A stretch of DNA of 64,000 bases from the NCBI RefSeq assembly GCF_013364195.1, contig NZ_CP054918.1, positions 1,477,001 through 1,541,000 on the forward strand, written 5' to 3'. Below are positions 9,449 to 18,033 of the stretch, piece by piece. The stretch comes from Streptomyces sp. NA04227 (GTDB lineage Bacteria; Actinomycetota; Actinomycetes; Streptomycetales; Streptomycetaceae). Under the pieces are notes generated by a model. That model was not told the DNA's origin. It did not search any database and was given only the letters and a program-made list of their open reading frames with translations. How positions within the stretch are numbered: the stretch's first letter is position 1; the number at the start of each line of letters is the position of its first letter. Position numbers and translations under genes: made by a program.

Positions 9449-10648
9449 CTACTGGCCGAGTTCGGTACGCAGGTACGCCCGCCACCGCCGGGTGAACTCC
9501 CCCTCGTCCACGCCGAGCACCTTCCGCAGCGACGCGGACACCGCCTCCTTGCTCCGCTCGTAGGTGTCCACCTCCCGGTACAGGGCGCGCAGCCGCTCCT
9601 CGTCCCACTGGTCGGCGATCATCCGGCAGGCGAGCCAGGCCCCTTCGTACGCCTCGGAGAGTCCGGTGGGCTCCCGGCCGAAGGTGAAGTCGAGGTCGGC
9701 GGGCAGCGTGCGGGGCACCCGGCCCTCGCGGACGGCGCGCGCCAGCTCCGGGGCGGCGGAGCGCGGGTCGCGCCCGCTGTCGCGGTAGCCGGACCAGTCC
9801 GCGAAGCCCTCGGACAGCCACAGCGGGGTCGCCTCGCCGGTGTGCGAGCGGGTGGCGACATGGGTGATCTCGTGCGTCATGACGACGCGCTTGCCCGTGT
9901 CGCCGAGCTGCGCGAAGGCATCGGGATTGATGATCACGCGGTCCGCGGGGGTCTTCCCCGATCCCGCGTTCTCGCCGGTGGTCACGGCCGCGATGCCCTG
10001 GTACGCGGAGGGCTCGGCGCCGAGCAGGCCCGCCATCTCGTCCAGCGACCCGGGGACGAGCACGATCACCCGCCGCTGCCAGCCCTCGCCCCAGGCCTCG
10101 GTGACCCGTGGCACCGCCTCGTCGGCGAGCCGAGCGTAGTCCCGCAGCTGCCCGCCCTGCCGCCCCTCGCCGAGCACCAGCGAGCGTGCGCCCCGGACGA
10201 CGCCCACCTCGCCCTGCTCCCAGAACATGTCCCGGTCACGGTCGGCGGGACGCTCGTCGACGACGTACCACCGGCCCTCGCGCCGCCGCAGCTCGAAGGC
10301 CCGGTCGGTCCGCACCGGGGAACGGTCGTAGCCGCTGAGCCGGTAGCCGAGCTCGGCCCGTACCCGTGCGGTGTCGCGGCCGGTCTCCTCGTACCGGGTG
10401 AGCCGGTACGACCAGGCGGCCAGCGGCACCGCCCGCAGATTGGTGAACTCCTCGCCGCGGTCGGCGGCGCGCGGGTCCTCGGTCGCCAGATAGGCCGTCC
10501 GGTCATGGTCGAGTACGGCGCGGGCGCGCGCGTCGAGCAGGTGCTGTGCCTGCCCGCGCGCGGGGTCCTCCGTCGCCGCGCCCTGGCACCCGGCGAGCAG
10601 CGCGCAGCACAGGGCCAGGGCCCCCGCCACGCGCCGTCGAACAGACAT
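9449..10648 (-). CDS. Lipoprotein with peptidase-MA-like zinc metalloprotease domain
   Basis: This 399-residue predicted lipoprotein starts at ATG 10648 with MSVRRRVAG, a hydrophobic stretch and the lipobox LLAGC. A SnoaL/DUF-like N-terminal half (residues 25-170) is followed by a gluzincin-like half with HEITH at about residues 258-262 and a downstream SEGFADW, the third-ligand Glu region. This is the arrangement of MA-clan peptidases. It is probably tethered to the outer face of the membrane and acts on a protein or peptide. The gene is convergent with the GT87 gene (118-bp gap). Its frame extends 16 codons further upstream, but the lipobox spacing favours ATG 10648. Substrate unknown. Confidence 0.85.
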   Translation of the reverse strand: MSVRRRVAGALALCCALLAGCQGAATEDPARGQAQHLLDARARAVLDHDRTAYLATEDPRAADRGEEFTNLRAVPLAAWSYRLTRYEETGRDTARVRAELGYRLSGYDRSPVRTDRAFELRRREGRWYVVDERPADRDRDMFWEQGEVGVVRGARSLVLGEGRQGGQLRDYARLADEAVPRVTEAWGEGWQRRVIVLVPGSLDEMAGLLGAEPSAYQGIAAVTTGENAGSGKTPADRVIINPDAFAQLGDTGKRVVMTHEITHVATRSHTGEATPLWLSEGFADWSGYRDSGRDPRSAAPELARAVREGRVPRTLPADLDFTFGREPTGLSEAYEGAWLACRMIADQWDEERLRALYREVDTYERSKEAVSASLRKVLGVDEGEFTRRWRAYLRTELGQ

Positions 10649-10777
10649 CTGCCGATCGTACGGCCTGTTCCGCGCCTGCTCAGGGCTTGTGCGCACGGCT
10701 TTCCTCGGCAGGGGCGGGTTCGCGGGGGCGATGCCCCGAGCGTGCGGCGTACGCGCCCGTCCGGCGTCGCGGGGGCC

Positions 10778-11851
10778 TCAGACCCGGGTGACCGACGAGA
10801 CCGGCATCATGCCGACCGGATCGTGGCGGACCGGGGCGCCCGGGTACGGGGCGTGCACCACCTGGCCGTTGCCCGCGTAGATGCCGATGTGGCTCGCGTC
10901 GCCGTGGTACGCGACCAGGTCGCCGGGGCGCGCCTGGGACAGCGGCACCCGGGTACCGGCCCGGGTCTGTGCCTGCGAGGTGCGCGGCAGGCTCACGCCC
11001 GCGTGCGCGTAGGCCCACTGCACCAGGCCCGAACAGTCGAAGCCGGAGGGGCCGTTGGCACCCCAGACGTAGGGGCGGCCCAGTGCGCTGCGGGCGGCGG
11101 CGAGGGCGGCGGCGGCCCGGGGCGAGGCGGCCGGGCCGCCGCCCGGCAGGCCGAGGTCGAATCGGTCGCCGCGGGAGGCGCGCGGGTCCAGGGCCCCGGC
11201 GCCCCCGGGCAGCTCGGCGAGGAGTTCACGGGCCCGGGCCAGCCGGCTGGTGACGGCGCGCTTGTGGCGGGCCAGCGCGGTACGGCTGCGCTCCAGCTCC
11301 CGTACGGCCCGGCGTGCCTCGGCCCGCTCCTGGTCGACCTCGCGCAGGGCGTGCTGCAGGGTGCGCAGCCGACGGTCGCCGACGGTGCCGATACGGTCCA
11401 GCGCGGTCGCCTCGTCGAGCCAGTCCTCGGGGTCGGCGCTCAGCAGCAGGCCCACCGCCGGATCGATGCCGCCCGACCGGTACTGCGCCCCCGCGAGCGA
11501 ACCCAGCGACTCGCGCAGCTCGTTGACCCGGTCCTGGCTCCGCGCGATCCGGTCCTGGCTCCGCGCGAGCCTGCCGCGCAGCGCCCGCTCCTTGGCCCCG
11601 GCGCCGTTGTACGCCTCGGTGGCGCGCTCGGCCTCCTGGAAGAGGTGCTCCACCTCGGCCCTGGCGCGCGCCGGGTCCTCGGGCGCGGCGCCCGCGGGCA
11701 CCGAGGCCAGCGCCGTGGCGGCGGTCGCGAACGCGGCCGACAGGACGGTGGCCCGGGCGGCGGGCCCGGTAAGTCGTCCACCAAGGCCCCCACCGCCCCC
11801 GACGGCACGGTCGGTGGGGGCGGCGGCGGAGGAGCGGCGGTGCGAGCCCAC
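10778..11851 (-). CDS. NlpC/P60 cell-wall hydrolase (C40 peptidase), first paralogue
   Basis: This 357-residue exported protein has a signal peptide in the first 60 residues (hydrophobic stretch ending ASVPAGAAPE). A long coiled coil covers residues about 65-220, with CC-type sequences such as RSQDRIARSQDRVNELRESL. The C-terminal NlpC/P60 domain has catalytic Cys in FDCSGL (271-276) and His in HIGIYAG (about 318). It should cleave peptidoglycan stem peptides, with the coiled coil acting as an autoinhibitory or targeting module as in RipA-type proteins. GTG 11851 is chosen because AGGGAGAG precedes it and the export signal follows. It is about 40% identical by eye to the next gene upstream, so the two are a tandem duplication. 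Gly-rich segment GGGGGLGG within the leader is unusual. Confidence 0.87.
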   Translation of the reverse strand: MGSHRRSSAAAPTDRAVGGGGGLGGRLTGPAARATVLSAAFATAATALASVPAGAAPEDPARARAEVEHLFQEAERATEAYNGAGAKERALRGRLARSQDRIARSQDRVNELRESLGSLAGAQYRSGGIDPAVGLLLSADPEDWLDEATALDRIGTVGDRRLRTLQHALREVDQERAEARRAVRELERSRTALARHKRAVTSRLARARELLAELPGGAGALDPRASRGDRFDLGLPGGGPAASPRAAAALAAARSALGRPYVWGANGPSGFDCSGLVQWAYAHAGVSLPRTSQAQTRAGTRVPLSQARPGDLVAYHGDASHIGIYAGNGQVVHAPYPGAPVRHDPVGMMPVSSVTRV

Positions 11852-12231
11852 GGCGCGGCTCTCCCTTCGGTCACTGATCGGACGCGAACCCCACGGGCGG
11901 GGCAGGCGGCGCCGAACAGTAACCACCGCGGAGCGTGACGGCCAACGCCCCTTTGGGGTACGGAAGGTGAGCACGCGAGGGAAGCGCAGGTCACCGCGGG
12001 GGCGCCGGGGAGAACCAGTGGCACGCGATTCGCCCGATCGGGCGGCGGGAGGTCGTCTTGGCAACCGCACGGCGGCGCAGGGGACTTCGGAGTACGGCAC
12101 CGCGCGAGCCACGGAACACGGGCGCGCGAACCGTGCGCATCGCGCGAGCCACCGCGCGCGGACGGACGCCGCACACACCGAAGGCCGGTCCCGTCAGCAC
12201 ACGGACCGGCCCTCGAAGGACGAGCGGAGTC
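11852..12231. other. Intergenic region between the two NlpC/P60 genes
   Basis: This 380-bp region has no credible gene. It holds the terminator of the upstream paralogue (12183-12211), GC-rich repeats of GCGCGAGCCAC, and the promoter region of the downstream paralogue just 5' of 11851. I see no riboswitch consensus. Confidence 0.6.
12183..12211 (-). terminator. Hairpin downstream of the second NlpC/P60 gene
   Basis: GGCCGGTCC (12183-12191) and GGACCGGCC (12203-12211) form a perfect 9-bp stem with an 11-nt loop, 20 bp past the stop codon of the NlpC/P60 gene ending at 12232. There is no U-tract, as is common in Streptomyces. Confidence 0.7.
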
Positions 12232-13263
12232 TCAGATACGTACGCCGAACTGGTACGGCATGTTGTCGATCGACTCGTAGCGCACGTTGGCGCCGGTGCG
12301 CGGGGCGTGCAGGACCTGGCCGTTGCCCGCGTAGAAGCCGACGTGGTGCAGGTCGCTGTAGAAGATGACCAGGTCGCCGACCTGGAGGTCGCTCTGCGAG
12401 TAGATCCGGGTGCCCGCGTTGGCCTGCGCCTGCGAGGTGCGCGGGATGGAGACACCGGCCTGCGAGAAGGCCCAGGAGGTCAGGCCGGAGCAGTCGAAGG
12501 AGCTGGGGCCGCTGGCGCCGTAGACGTAGGGTGTGCCGATCTTGCTCTGTGCGGCGGAGAAGGCCTGGCCCGCGAAGCCGGAGGCGGGCTTGCCGGGGTT
12601 GCCGATGGCCTCGCGGGCGCTGTCGCGGTTGGCGCGCGCCTCCTCGGCGGCCATCTCCGCCTTCTCCTTGGCCGTCAGCGTGTTGAGCAGCTTCTGGGCC
12701 TCGGCGAGCTTGCCCTGGACTTCCTTCTTCTTCTTGCCGAGCTGCTCGCGCGTGTCGGCAAGGTCCTTGAGCTTGTCCGAGGCCTCCTGGCGCTGCTGGG
12801 CCAGCGAGCGCTGCTTCTCCTGGATCTTCTTCAGCGAGTCGACCTGCTGGCCGCTCATCTGGTCCAGGGTGGAGGCCTTGTCGAGGTAGCTGTCCGGGTC
12901 GCCGGAGAGGAACAGCTGGACGGACGGGTCTATGCCGCCCGAGCGGTACTGGGCGCTGGCCAGCGAACCGAGGCCGTCCCGCATCTCGTTGAGCTCGTCC
13001 TGGCCGCGCGCGACCTTGTCCTGGAGATTGCCGATCTCCTTGTCGAGCTCTTTCTGCTTCTCCTTGGCGCCGTTGTACTTCTCGGTGGCCTTCTCGGCCT
13101 CCTCGTACAACTTGTCGACCTTCTGCTTCACCTGGTCCTTGTTGGACTTCGGTGCCGCCTGCGCACCGCCCTGGGCGGTAAGGGCCACGGCTGCGGCAGC
13201 GGTCGCGGTGAGCACGGTCACTCGGGCCCGGCTGGTCTGCTTGGGTCGACGGTGGGACGCCAC
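12232..13263 (-). CDS. NlpC/P60 cell-wall hydrolase (C40 peptidase), second paralogue
   Basis: This 343-residue exported peptidoglycan endopeptidase has a signal peptide in residues 1-37 (RRPKQTSRARVTVLTATAAA then AQAAP). A Lys/Glu-rich coiled coil spans roughly 40-215. The NlpC/P60 domain has FDCSGL (catalytic Cys near residue 257), HVGFYAG (His near 306) and a following HAP. It hydrolyses cell-wall stem peptides, as in SCO-type RipA homologues used in septation and spore germination. The N-terminus and ATG 13263 are clear. The upstream region carries a GTGAYC direct repeat and a 10-bp-periodic repeat array, suggesting complex developmental or envelope-stress regulation. The downstream paralogue is in the same orientation. 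Confidence 0.9.
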   Translation of the reverse strand: MASHRRPKQTSRARVTVLTATAAAAVALTAQGGAQAAPKSNKDQVKQKVDKLYEEAEKATEKYNGAKEKQKELDKEIGNLQDKVARGQDELNEMRDGLGSLASAQYRSGGIDPSVQLFLSGDPDSYLDKASTLDQMSGQQVDSLKKIQEKQRSLAQQRQEASDKLKDLADTREQLGKKKKEVQGKLAEAQKLLNTLTAKEKAEMAAEEARANRDSAREAIGNPGKPASGFAGQAFSAAQSKIGTPYVYGASGPSSFDCSGLTSWAFSQAGVSIPRTSQAQANAGTRIYSQSDLQVGDLVIFYSDLHHVGFYAGNGQVLHAPRTGANVRYESIDNMPYQFGVRI

Positions 13264-13371
13264 GGAGGCGAGCTCCTCTTCCTCAAGCCGCCTACCGAAC
13301 CCGGTGGGCGGTCGCCTTCGCCAGTCACCCCTTGTGAGTGATCACCCGAGCGAAGGTTCGGCCCGACCTTA

Positions 13372-13388
13372 GTGACCCTCCTGTGATC
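13372..13388. promoter_or_regulatory. Direct repeat GTGACC-N5-GTGATC upstream of an NlpC/P60 gene
   Basis: GTGACC (13372-13377) and GTGATC (13383-13388) are spaced 11 bp apart, the geometry of OmpR/PhoB-family response-regulator boxes. A second GTGATCAC lies at 13337-13344. The site is about 110 bp upstream of the NlpC/P60 start. MtrA, which controls cell-wall hydrolases in actinobacteria, is a candidate binder, but that is inference from spacing and gene type. Confidence 0.4.
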
Positions 13389-13490
13389 ACTTCAAATCCT
13401 CCCGCGAAAAATCTCGGTCGCTGAGCGCATTCTTTGCTCACAACTCACGTGCAGTGATGCGCGATTGACAGTACGTCGCGCGCATAAGCC

Positions 13491-13600
13491 GTCAACGACG
13501 CTCATTGGCCCGCAACAACCTTCAATGACCGTCAATGACCTTCAAGGATCCTCAACAGACCTCAACGGTCCTCAATGGGCGACAACACCACGCAACCGGA
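13491..13600. repeat. Eleven-unit degenerate 10-bp tandem repeat (consensus YTCAAYGRCC)
   Basis: From 13491 the sequence divides into successive 10-bp blocks: GTCAACGACG, CTCATTGGCC, CGCAACAACC, TTCAATGACC, GTCAATGACC, TTCAAGGATC, CTCAACAGAC, CTCAACGGTC, CTCAATGGGC, GACAACACCA, CGCAACCGGA. The CAA core stays at the same position in ten of eleven blocks, so the conserved face repeats about once per helical turn. There is no ORF with coding character here. The array lies 230-340 bp upstream of the NlpC/P60 gene ending at 12232 and just past the NYN-domain gene. It is most likely a multi-site protein-binding region. Confidence 0.75.
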
Positions 13601-13734
13601 ACCAATCCACCCAAGCGACCTTCACGGAACCCCGACATCGTGAAGAGCCCCTCAACTCGGCTGTCGGGCACGGCAGTTGCATGGGAAGTCGTACGGAGGG
13701 GCCGGCGGCCGGAAAACCGCCCGGCGCCCGAACC

Positions 13735-15099
13735 TCAAGCCCGCGAGAGCCTCTTGAGCAGCACCGCCGAGGCGACCGGACGCGCCCCGGCCCTGGCCAC
13801 CCCGTCGGCCACCTCACGGTCGGTGGAGACCACCACGACCGGGCGGCCGGGCGGCTCGGCCCGTACCAGTTGCCGGATCAGTTCGTCCGCCGTGACGCCG
13901 GGCTTCGAGAACAGGACGCGTACGCCGCGCGGCGGGGCGAGCAGTACGGGTGCGGCCAGTTCGGCACCGTCGAAGACACAGGTGACCTCGGCGCCGGTCT
14001 GCGCGGCGAGCAGGGACAGCGTGCCGAGCAGCCGCAACCGCTGCTTCTCCAGGGGCATCTGGGGATAGCCGGTCTTGGTGACGTTGTAGCCGTCGACCAC
14101 CAGATGGGCCTGCGGCAGGGCGAGCAGCTGGTCGAGGATCGCGGGGTCGCTCTCCGACAGGGCCCGCGCCGCGATGTCCTTCGGCGTCATGGCGCCCGGC
14201 TCCACCGCGTCCACGGTCTCCGCGGGCCGTACGGACACCGGCGGCAGGGCGAGTTCGCGCCGCAGCCCCTGCGCGGCGTCCAGGACAGTGTCGAGCAGCA
14301 GCCGTACCCGCATGTCCTCCACGCTGCGGCCCTCGCGGGCGGCCCGCCGCGCGGCCTCCAGTGCCGCTTCCGTCTCGCCGAGCCGGGACTTGAGCCGCCG
14401 CGACTCGCTCTCGGCGGCGGTCAGCTCCGCCTGCACCTCGCCGCGCTCGGCCTCGAACTCGGCCCGCGCCTTGCGCAACGCCGCCTCACCGCGCTTCACA
14501 TCGCTGAGCGCGGCCCGCAGCTTGCGCTGGAGCGCGTCGCCCTCGCGGCGCACGGCCTCCAGTTCGGCGCGCAGCCCCTCGGTCTCGGCCTTGGTCTGGG
14601 CCCGGGCGGCCGCGAGTTCCTCGCGCAGCCGCTCCGCCTCGGCCCGCGACCGCTCGTCGGCCCGCTCGGCGTCGGCGCGCTCGGCCTCCTCCCCGGCGGC
14701 GGCGACCAGCTTGACCCAGTCGACCGGGCGCAGCACGTACGCGGCGGCGGCGACATCCAGCGGATCGGCGGCCGGTGGCGGACTGCCCGAGTCCAGGGCG
14801 GCGGCCAGCTCCGGCTGCGAGGTCCGCAGCCGCTCGCCGATGCGCTGCCGGAAGACGGTGTCGCTCTCCACCGCCGCGGCCATCGCGTTGGCCGCGAACT
14901 TGGCCCGCCTGCTCGGCGTGAACCGGGCGAACTGCCGTAGCTGAGCGGGGAGTTCGGCGTGCGTCAGGGAGCCGAAGGCCTCGGAGACGAGCTGGACGAC
15001 CCGACGGCGCACACCTTCGGGCAGCGGGCGGTCGAGCGCCTCGGCGGCGTCGTCCGCCGCACGGGGCGTCGCACTGCCCGCACTGTCCGTCATGCTCAC
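13735..15099 (-). CDS. NYN-domain (YacP-like) putative ribonuclease
   Basis: This 454-residue cytoplasmic protein has three visible parts. An N-terminal alpha-helical domain covers roughly residues 20-145. A long Ala/Glu/Arg coiled coil covers roughly 150-270. A C-terminal NYN/PIN-like domain (about 330-450) opens with HLVVDGYNVTKTGYP and has VTCVFDGAE, TADELIRQLV and VVSTDREVAD. These acidic residues match the metal-binding site of YacP/Rae1-type NYN nucleases, which cleave RNA, in Bacillus at the ribosome. It is divergent from the rhomboid gene. ATG 15099 is used; a second ATG two codons later is equally possible. The RNA target is unknown. Confidence 0.85.
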   Translation of the reverse strand: MSMTDSAGSATPRAADDAAEALDRPLPEGVRRRVVQLVSEAFGSLTHAELPAQLRQFARFTPSRRAKFAANAMAAAVESDTVFRQRIGERLRTSQPELAAALDSGSPPPAADPLDVAAAAYVLRPVDWVKLVAAAGEEAERADAERADERSRAEAERLREELAAARAQTKAETEGLRAELEAVRREGDALQRKLRAALSDVKRGEAALRKARAEFEAERGEVQAELTAAESESRRLKSRLGETEAALEAARRAAREGRSVEDMRVRLLLDTVLDAAQGLRRELALPPVSVRPAETVDAVEPGAMTPKDIAARALSESDPAILDQLLALPQAHLVVDGYNVTKTGYPQMPLEKQRLRLLGTLSLLAAQTGAEVTCVFDGAELAAPVLLAPPRGVRVLFSKPGVTADELIRQLVRAEPPGRPVVVVSTDREVADGVARAGARPVASAVLLKRLSRA

Positions 15100-15282
15100 C
15101 CACCGGTTCGGGGGCGCGGCCCCTCAGGAGCCGACGCCCGGCCTGTCCACGAGTTCGGTCCGGTCCGCCGCGCTGCTCCGGCGGCGGTACACCGACTCGA
15201 TGGTCTCACTGCTGGCCTCGCGTTCCGCGACCCCGGGCCCCTGGGCCCGGTCACGGCGCGCTCGTCCCACGTCCCTGCCCGT

Positions 15283-15332
15283 GCACCATGTCCGTCCAGC
15301 TGTGTCCACGATGTACATGGTTTACATGGTGC
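15283..15332. promoter_or_regulatory. Inverted repeat in the divergent NYN/rhomboid intergenic region
   Basis: The 349-bp gap 15100-15448 separates divergent genes and holds no ORF with coding character. GCACCATGT (15283-15291) and ACATGGTGC (15324-15332) are perfect 9-bp inverted arms 32 bp apart. The right arm overlaps a short direct repeat, GTACATGG/TTACATGG. The structure could be a dimeric operator serving either gene. No protein can be assigned. Confidence 0.35.
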
Positions 15333-15448
15333 TCCTGCCCGCTGGTACGTGGCGACCAACCCTACGACCTGGAACCCGGCCCGCGCGCGAACGTCCACGG
15401 CGGCGAGGCACTCCGCACACCCGGCGTCCGGTACGTCATGATCTGTCC

Positions 15449-16198
15449 ATGATCGAAGGACGGACACCCCGGTGGGGCACGCACCTCGGACGGGCCGTGC
15501 TGCGCGGTCCGGCCCCGGTGACCTCCGCGCTCATCGCCGCCTGCTGCCTCGTCTTCGTGATCAGCCCGGTCTCCGGCCTGTTCCCCGGCTACGGAACGGG
15601 CGAGCGGCTCCTCGCGGCACAGCGCGCGTACTTCGACCACTGGGGCGTGGTCCCCGACGAACTCCTCGGTCTGCGGCCCGGCGCCCTGCTGACCCCGCTG
15701 TCCGCCCTGTTCGTCCACGGGAGCTGGCTGCACCTGCTCGGCAACATGCTCTTCCTCTACGTCTTCGGCGCGATGGCCGAGGAACGCCTGGGCAGGCTGC
15801 ACTACGTCTTCTTCTACGTGGGCTCGGGCGCCCTCGCCCTGATCGGCTACGCCCTCGCGCACCCCGACTCCGGCCAGAGCCTGGTCGGCGCCTCCGGAGC
15901 GATCTCGGCGGTACTCGGCGCCTTCCTCTACCTCTTCCCGAAGGCCAGGGTCACCAGCCTGTTCCCGTTCCTCTTCTTCCTGCCGCTGCGCTTTCCCGCC
16001 TGGCTGGTACTGCCGTTCTGGGCCACCCTCCAGTGGCTCGCCCTCGGCCGGAGCGGCCAGGGCCCGGGCGTCGCCTACCTGGCCCACCTCGTCGGCTTCG
16101 CGCTCGGCTTCACGTACGCCTGGCTGCGCTACCGGGGCAGCGGGTGCCCGAGACCACTCCCCCGGCGACCGGCGGGCTGCGCGGTACGGCTCCTCTAG
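15449..16198 (+). CDS. Rhomboid-family intramembrane serine protease
   Basis: This 249-residue protein has six to seven hydrophobic segments. It carries the rhomboid signatures: HGSWLHLLGNMLFLYVFG in the second segment region, the catalytic serine in VGASGAIS (about residue 149), and the catalytic histidine in YLAHLVGFALG (about 212). It should cleave membrane-protein substrates within the lipid bilayer. The start ATG 15449 gives MIEGRTPRWG just before the first hydrophobic segment. The longer open frame upstream is non-coding in character. It is followed 64 bp later by an Lrp-type sensor gene in the same direction. Confidence 0.9.
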   Translation: MIEGRTPRWGTHLGRAVLRGPAPVTSALIAACCLVFVISPVSGLFPGYGTGERLLAAQRAYFDHWGVVPDELLGLRPGALLTPLSALFVHGSWLHLLGNMLFLYVFGAMAEERLGRLHYVFFYVGSGALALIGYALAHPDSGQSLVGASGAISAVLGAFLYLFPKARVTSLFPFLFFLPLRFPAWLVLPFWATLQWLALGRSGQGPGVAYLAHLVGFALGFTYAWLRYRGSGCPRPLPRRPAGCAVRLL

Positions 16199-16262
16199 AG
16201 TGAGAGGCCCCAAGAGTGCGCCCACAAGGCGTCACGTGCCCGGTCAACCAGGGAGAATCACC

Positions 16263-16544
16263 GTGATCACCGCGATCGTGCTCATCAAGACCAGCGTGGA
16301 CCGGATCCCGGAGATCGCCGAGTCGATCGCCTCGCTGGACAGCGTCAGCGAGGTCTTCTCCGTCACCGGCACCTACGACCTGATCGCCATGGTCCGCGTC
16401 CGCTCCCACGACGACCTCGCGGACGTCATCCCCGGCCGGATCAGCAAGATCCCCGGCGTCGAGGGCACCGACACCCACGTGGCCTTCCGCACCTACTCCC
16501 AGCACGACCTGGAGGCGGCGTTCGCCATCGGGCTGGACTCCTGA
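16263..16544 (+). CDS. Stand-alone Lrp/AsnC ligand-binding (RAM) domain protein
   Basis: This 93-residue protein is only the effector-binding RAM domain of the Lrp/AsnC family, without a DNA-binding helix-turn-helix. The sequence VITAIVLIKTSVDRIPEIAE, then VTGTYDLIAMVRVRS and GVEGTDTHVAF, shows the alpha/beta sandwich that oligomerises and binds amino acids. GTG 16263 is preceded by GGGAGA. Such stand-alone proteins may sense amino acids and form mixed oligomers with full-length regulators, but the ligand is unknown. It is convergent with the class V aminotransferase (31-bp gap). Confidence 0.9.
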   Translation: MITAIVLIKTSVDRIPEIAESIASLDSVSEVFSVTGTYDLIAMVRVRSHDDLADVIPGRISKIPGVEGTDTHVAFRTYSQHDLEAAFAIGLDS

Positions 16545-16575
16545 GCCTGCCCGCCTCCGGCCGCCCGCTCCGAGG

Positions 16576-18033
16576 TCAGCCGCGCGCCGCCCCGGCAGCC
16601 CGGTCCGGCACGCAACGCCCGTCCTCCGTGCGGTAGTTCCAGCGGGCGCCGGAGCGGACCAGCTCGCCCACCGCGGCGAGGAAGCGGTCGATGTGCTCGT
16701 CGGGGGTGCCCGCGCCGAAGCTCACGCGCACCGCGTTCAGGGCCTTCTCGCCGGGGGCCGTCTCGGGGGAGCCGCACTCGCCGGGGGCGTCGTCCTCGGC
16801 GCCGAGGAGGGTGCGCAGCAGCGGGTGGGCGCAGAACAGGCCGTCGCGTACGCCGATTCCGTACTCGGCGGAGAGGGCGGCCGCGAAGTGGGAGCTGTTC
16901 CAGCCGTCCACCACGAAGGACAGCACGCCGACCCGCGCCGCGTGCTCTCCGAACAGGGACAGCACCCGGACGCCGGGCACCTCGGCGAGGCCCTCGCTGA
17001 GCCTGGCCACCAGGTGCTCCTCGCGGGCCACCACCGAGTCGAAGCCCGCCTCGGTCAGGGCCTTGCAGGCGGAGGCGATCGCATGGGCGCCGATGACGTT
17101 CGGGGAGCCGGCCTCGTGCCGTGCGGCGCTCTCGTGCCACTCGACCTCGACGCCGCCGTCCGCCCGCCGCGAGACCTTGCGCGAGGCGCCGCCCCCGGCC
17201 AGGTACGGCTCGGCGGCGCGCAGCCAGTCGGCGCGGCCCGCGAGGATGCCCGAGCCGAACGGCGCGTAGAGCTTGTGGCCGGAGAACGCGACCCAGTCCA
17301 CGTCGAGTTCGGCGATGTCCACCGGCCGGTGCGGGGCGAGCTGGGCCGCGTCAAGGACGATTCGGGCGCCGAACTCGTGGGCGGCGGCGGCCAGTTCACG
17401 GACCGGCCAGAGTTCACCGGTCACATTCGAGGCACCGGTGACGCACACCAGCGCGGGTACGTTCGCCTCGCGCGCGGCGAGTGCGGTGCGCAGGGTGTCC
17501 ACGGCCTCCGCGGGCGAGCGGGGTGCGTCCAGGTAGCTCACCCGCTCGTCGGGCCAGGGCAGCAGCGAGGCGTGGTGCTCCGTCTCGAAGACGTAGACCC
17601 GGCAGTCGGCGGGCAGCACCGAGGCGAGCAGGTTGAGCGAGTCGGTGGTGGACCGGGTGAAGATCAGCTGGTCGTCCGCGCGGCAGCCGAGGAACTCCGC
17701 CACCGTCACCCTGGCCTGCTCGAACAGTTCGGTGGAGAGCTGCGAGAGGTAACCGGCACCCCGGTGGACGCTGCCGTAGTACGGGGCGTAGGCGGCGACG
17801 TCGTCCCAGACCCGCTGGAGCGCGGGGGCGCTGGCCGCGTAGTCGAGGGCCGCGTAGGTGACGTCGCCCCCGGTCACCAGCGGGACGGTGACGTCGGCGC
17901 CGAGGACCGGCAGCGGGGCGGGGACGGCACTACGGGCGGTGTCGGCGGCAGGGCAGGCGCTCTCGGCGTCGCCGGCGGCGCAGACGGTCTCGGCGGCGGC
18001 GCGGGCGGCGTCGGTGGTGTGGGTGGCAGACAT
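16576..18033 (-). CDS. Class V aminotransferase (cysteine desulfurase-like), SAM-IV riboswitch-controlled
   Basis: This 485-residue PLP enzyme of the class V (NifS/SufS/CsdA) fold begins with a 60-residue Ala-rich N-terminal extension. Conserved elements are the LDYAASAP opening, IFTRSTTDSLN, ETEHHASLLPW, the PLP aspartate region VLDAAQLAPH, and the PLP lysine in AFSGHKLYAPFGSG (about residue 254). The C-terminal region has VRVSFGAGTPDE. I see no obvious SufS-type active-site cysteine loop; the segment RDGLFCAHPLLR holds one possible Cys. ATG 18033 follows GGGAG by 7 nt. A SAM-IV riboswitch and a six-codon leader ORF lie upstream on the same strand, so the enzyme is probably tied to sulfur amino acid or SAM metabolism. 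The substrate is unknown; cysteine desulfuration or a beta-lyase reaction is plausible. Confidence 0.85.
   Translation of the reverse strand: MSATHTTDAARAAAETVCAAGDAESACPAADTARSAVPAPLPVLGADVTVPLVTGGDVTYAALDYAASAPALQRVWDDVAAYAPYYGSVHRGAGYLSQLSTELFEQARVTVAEFLGCRADDQLIFTRSTTDSLNLLASVLPADCRVYVFETEHHASLLPWPDERVSYLDAPRSPAEAVDTLRTALAAREANVPALVCVTGASNVTGELWPVRELAAAAHEFGARIVLDAAQLAPHRPVDIAELDVDWVAFSGHKLYAPFGSGILAGRADWLRAAEPYLAGGGASRKVSRRADGGVEVEWHESAARHEAGSPNVIGAHAIASACKALTEAGFDSVVAREEHLVARLSEGLAEVPGVRVLSLFGEHAARVGVLSFVVDGWNSSHFAAALSAEYGIGVRDGLFCAHPLLRTLLGAEDDAPGECGSPETAPGEKALNAVRVSFGAGTPDEHIDRFLAAVGELVRSGARWNYRTEDGRCVPDRAAGAARG

Noticed and set aside
13264..13460. Possible c-di-AMP (ydaO-type) riboswitch upstream of the NlpC/P60 gene
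   Set aside because: The leader has a GGGGTGAC and a small GC stem, but the conserved ydaO blocks cannot be laid out in order, so I do not claim it.
13491..13600. CRISPR array
   Set aside because: The units are contiguous 10-mers without spacers, and there are no cas genes.
16576..18033. Calling the class V aminotransferase a proven cysteine desulfurase (SufS)
   Set aside because: It has the PLP lysine and class V fold, but no clear SufS-type active-site cysteine loop, so the reaction is left open.
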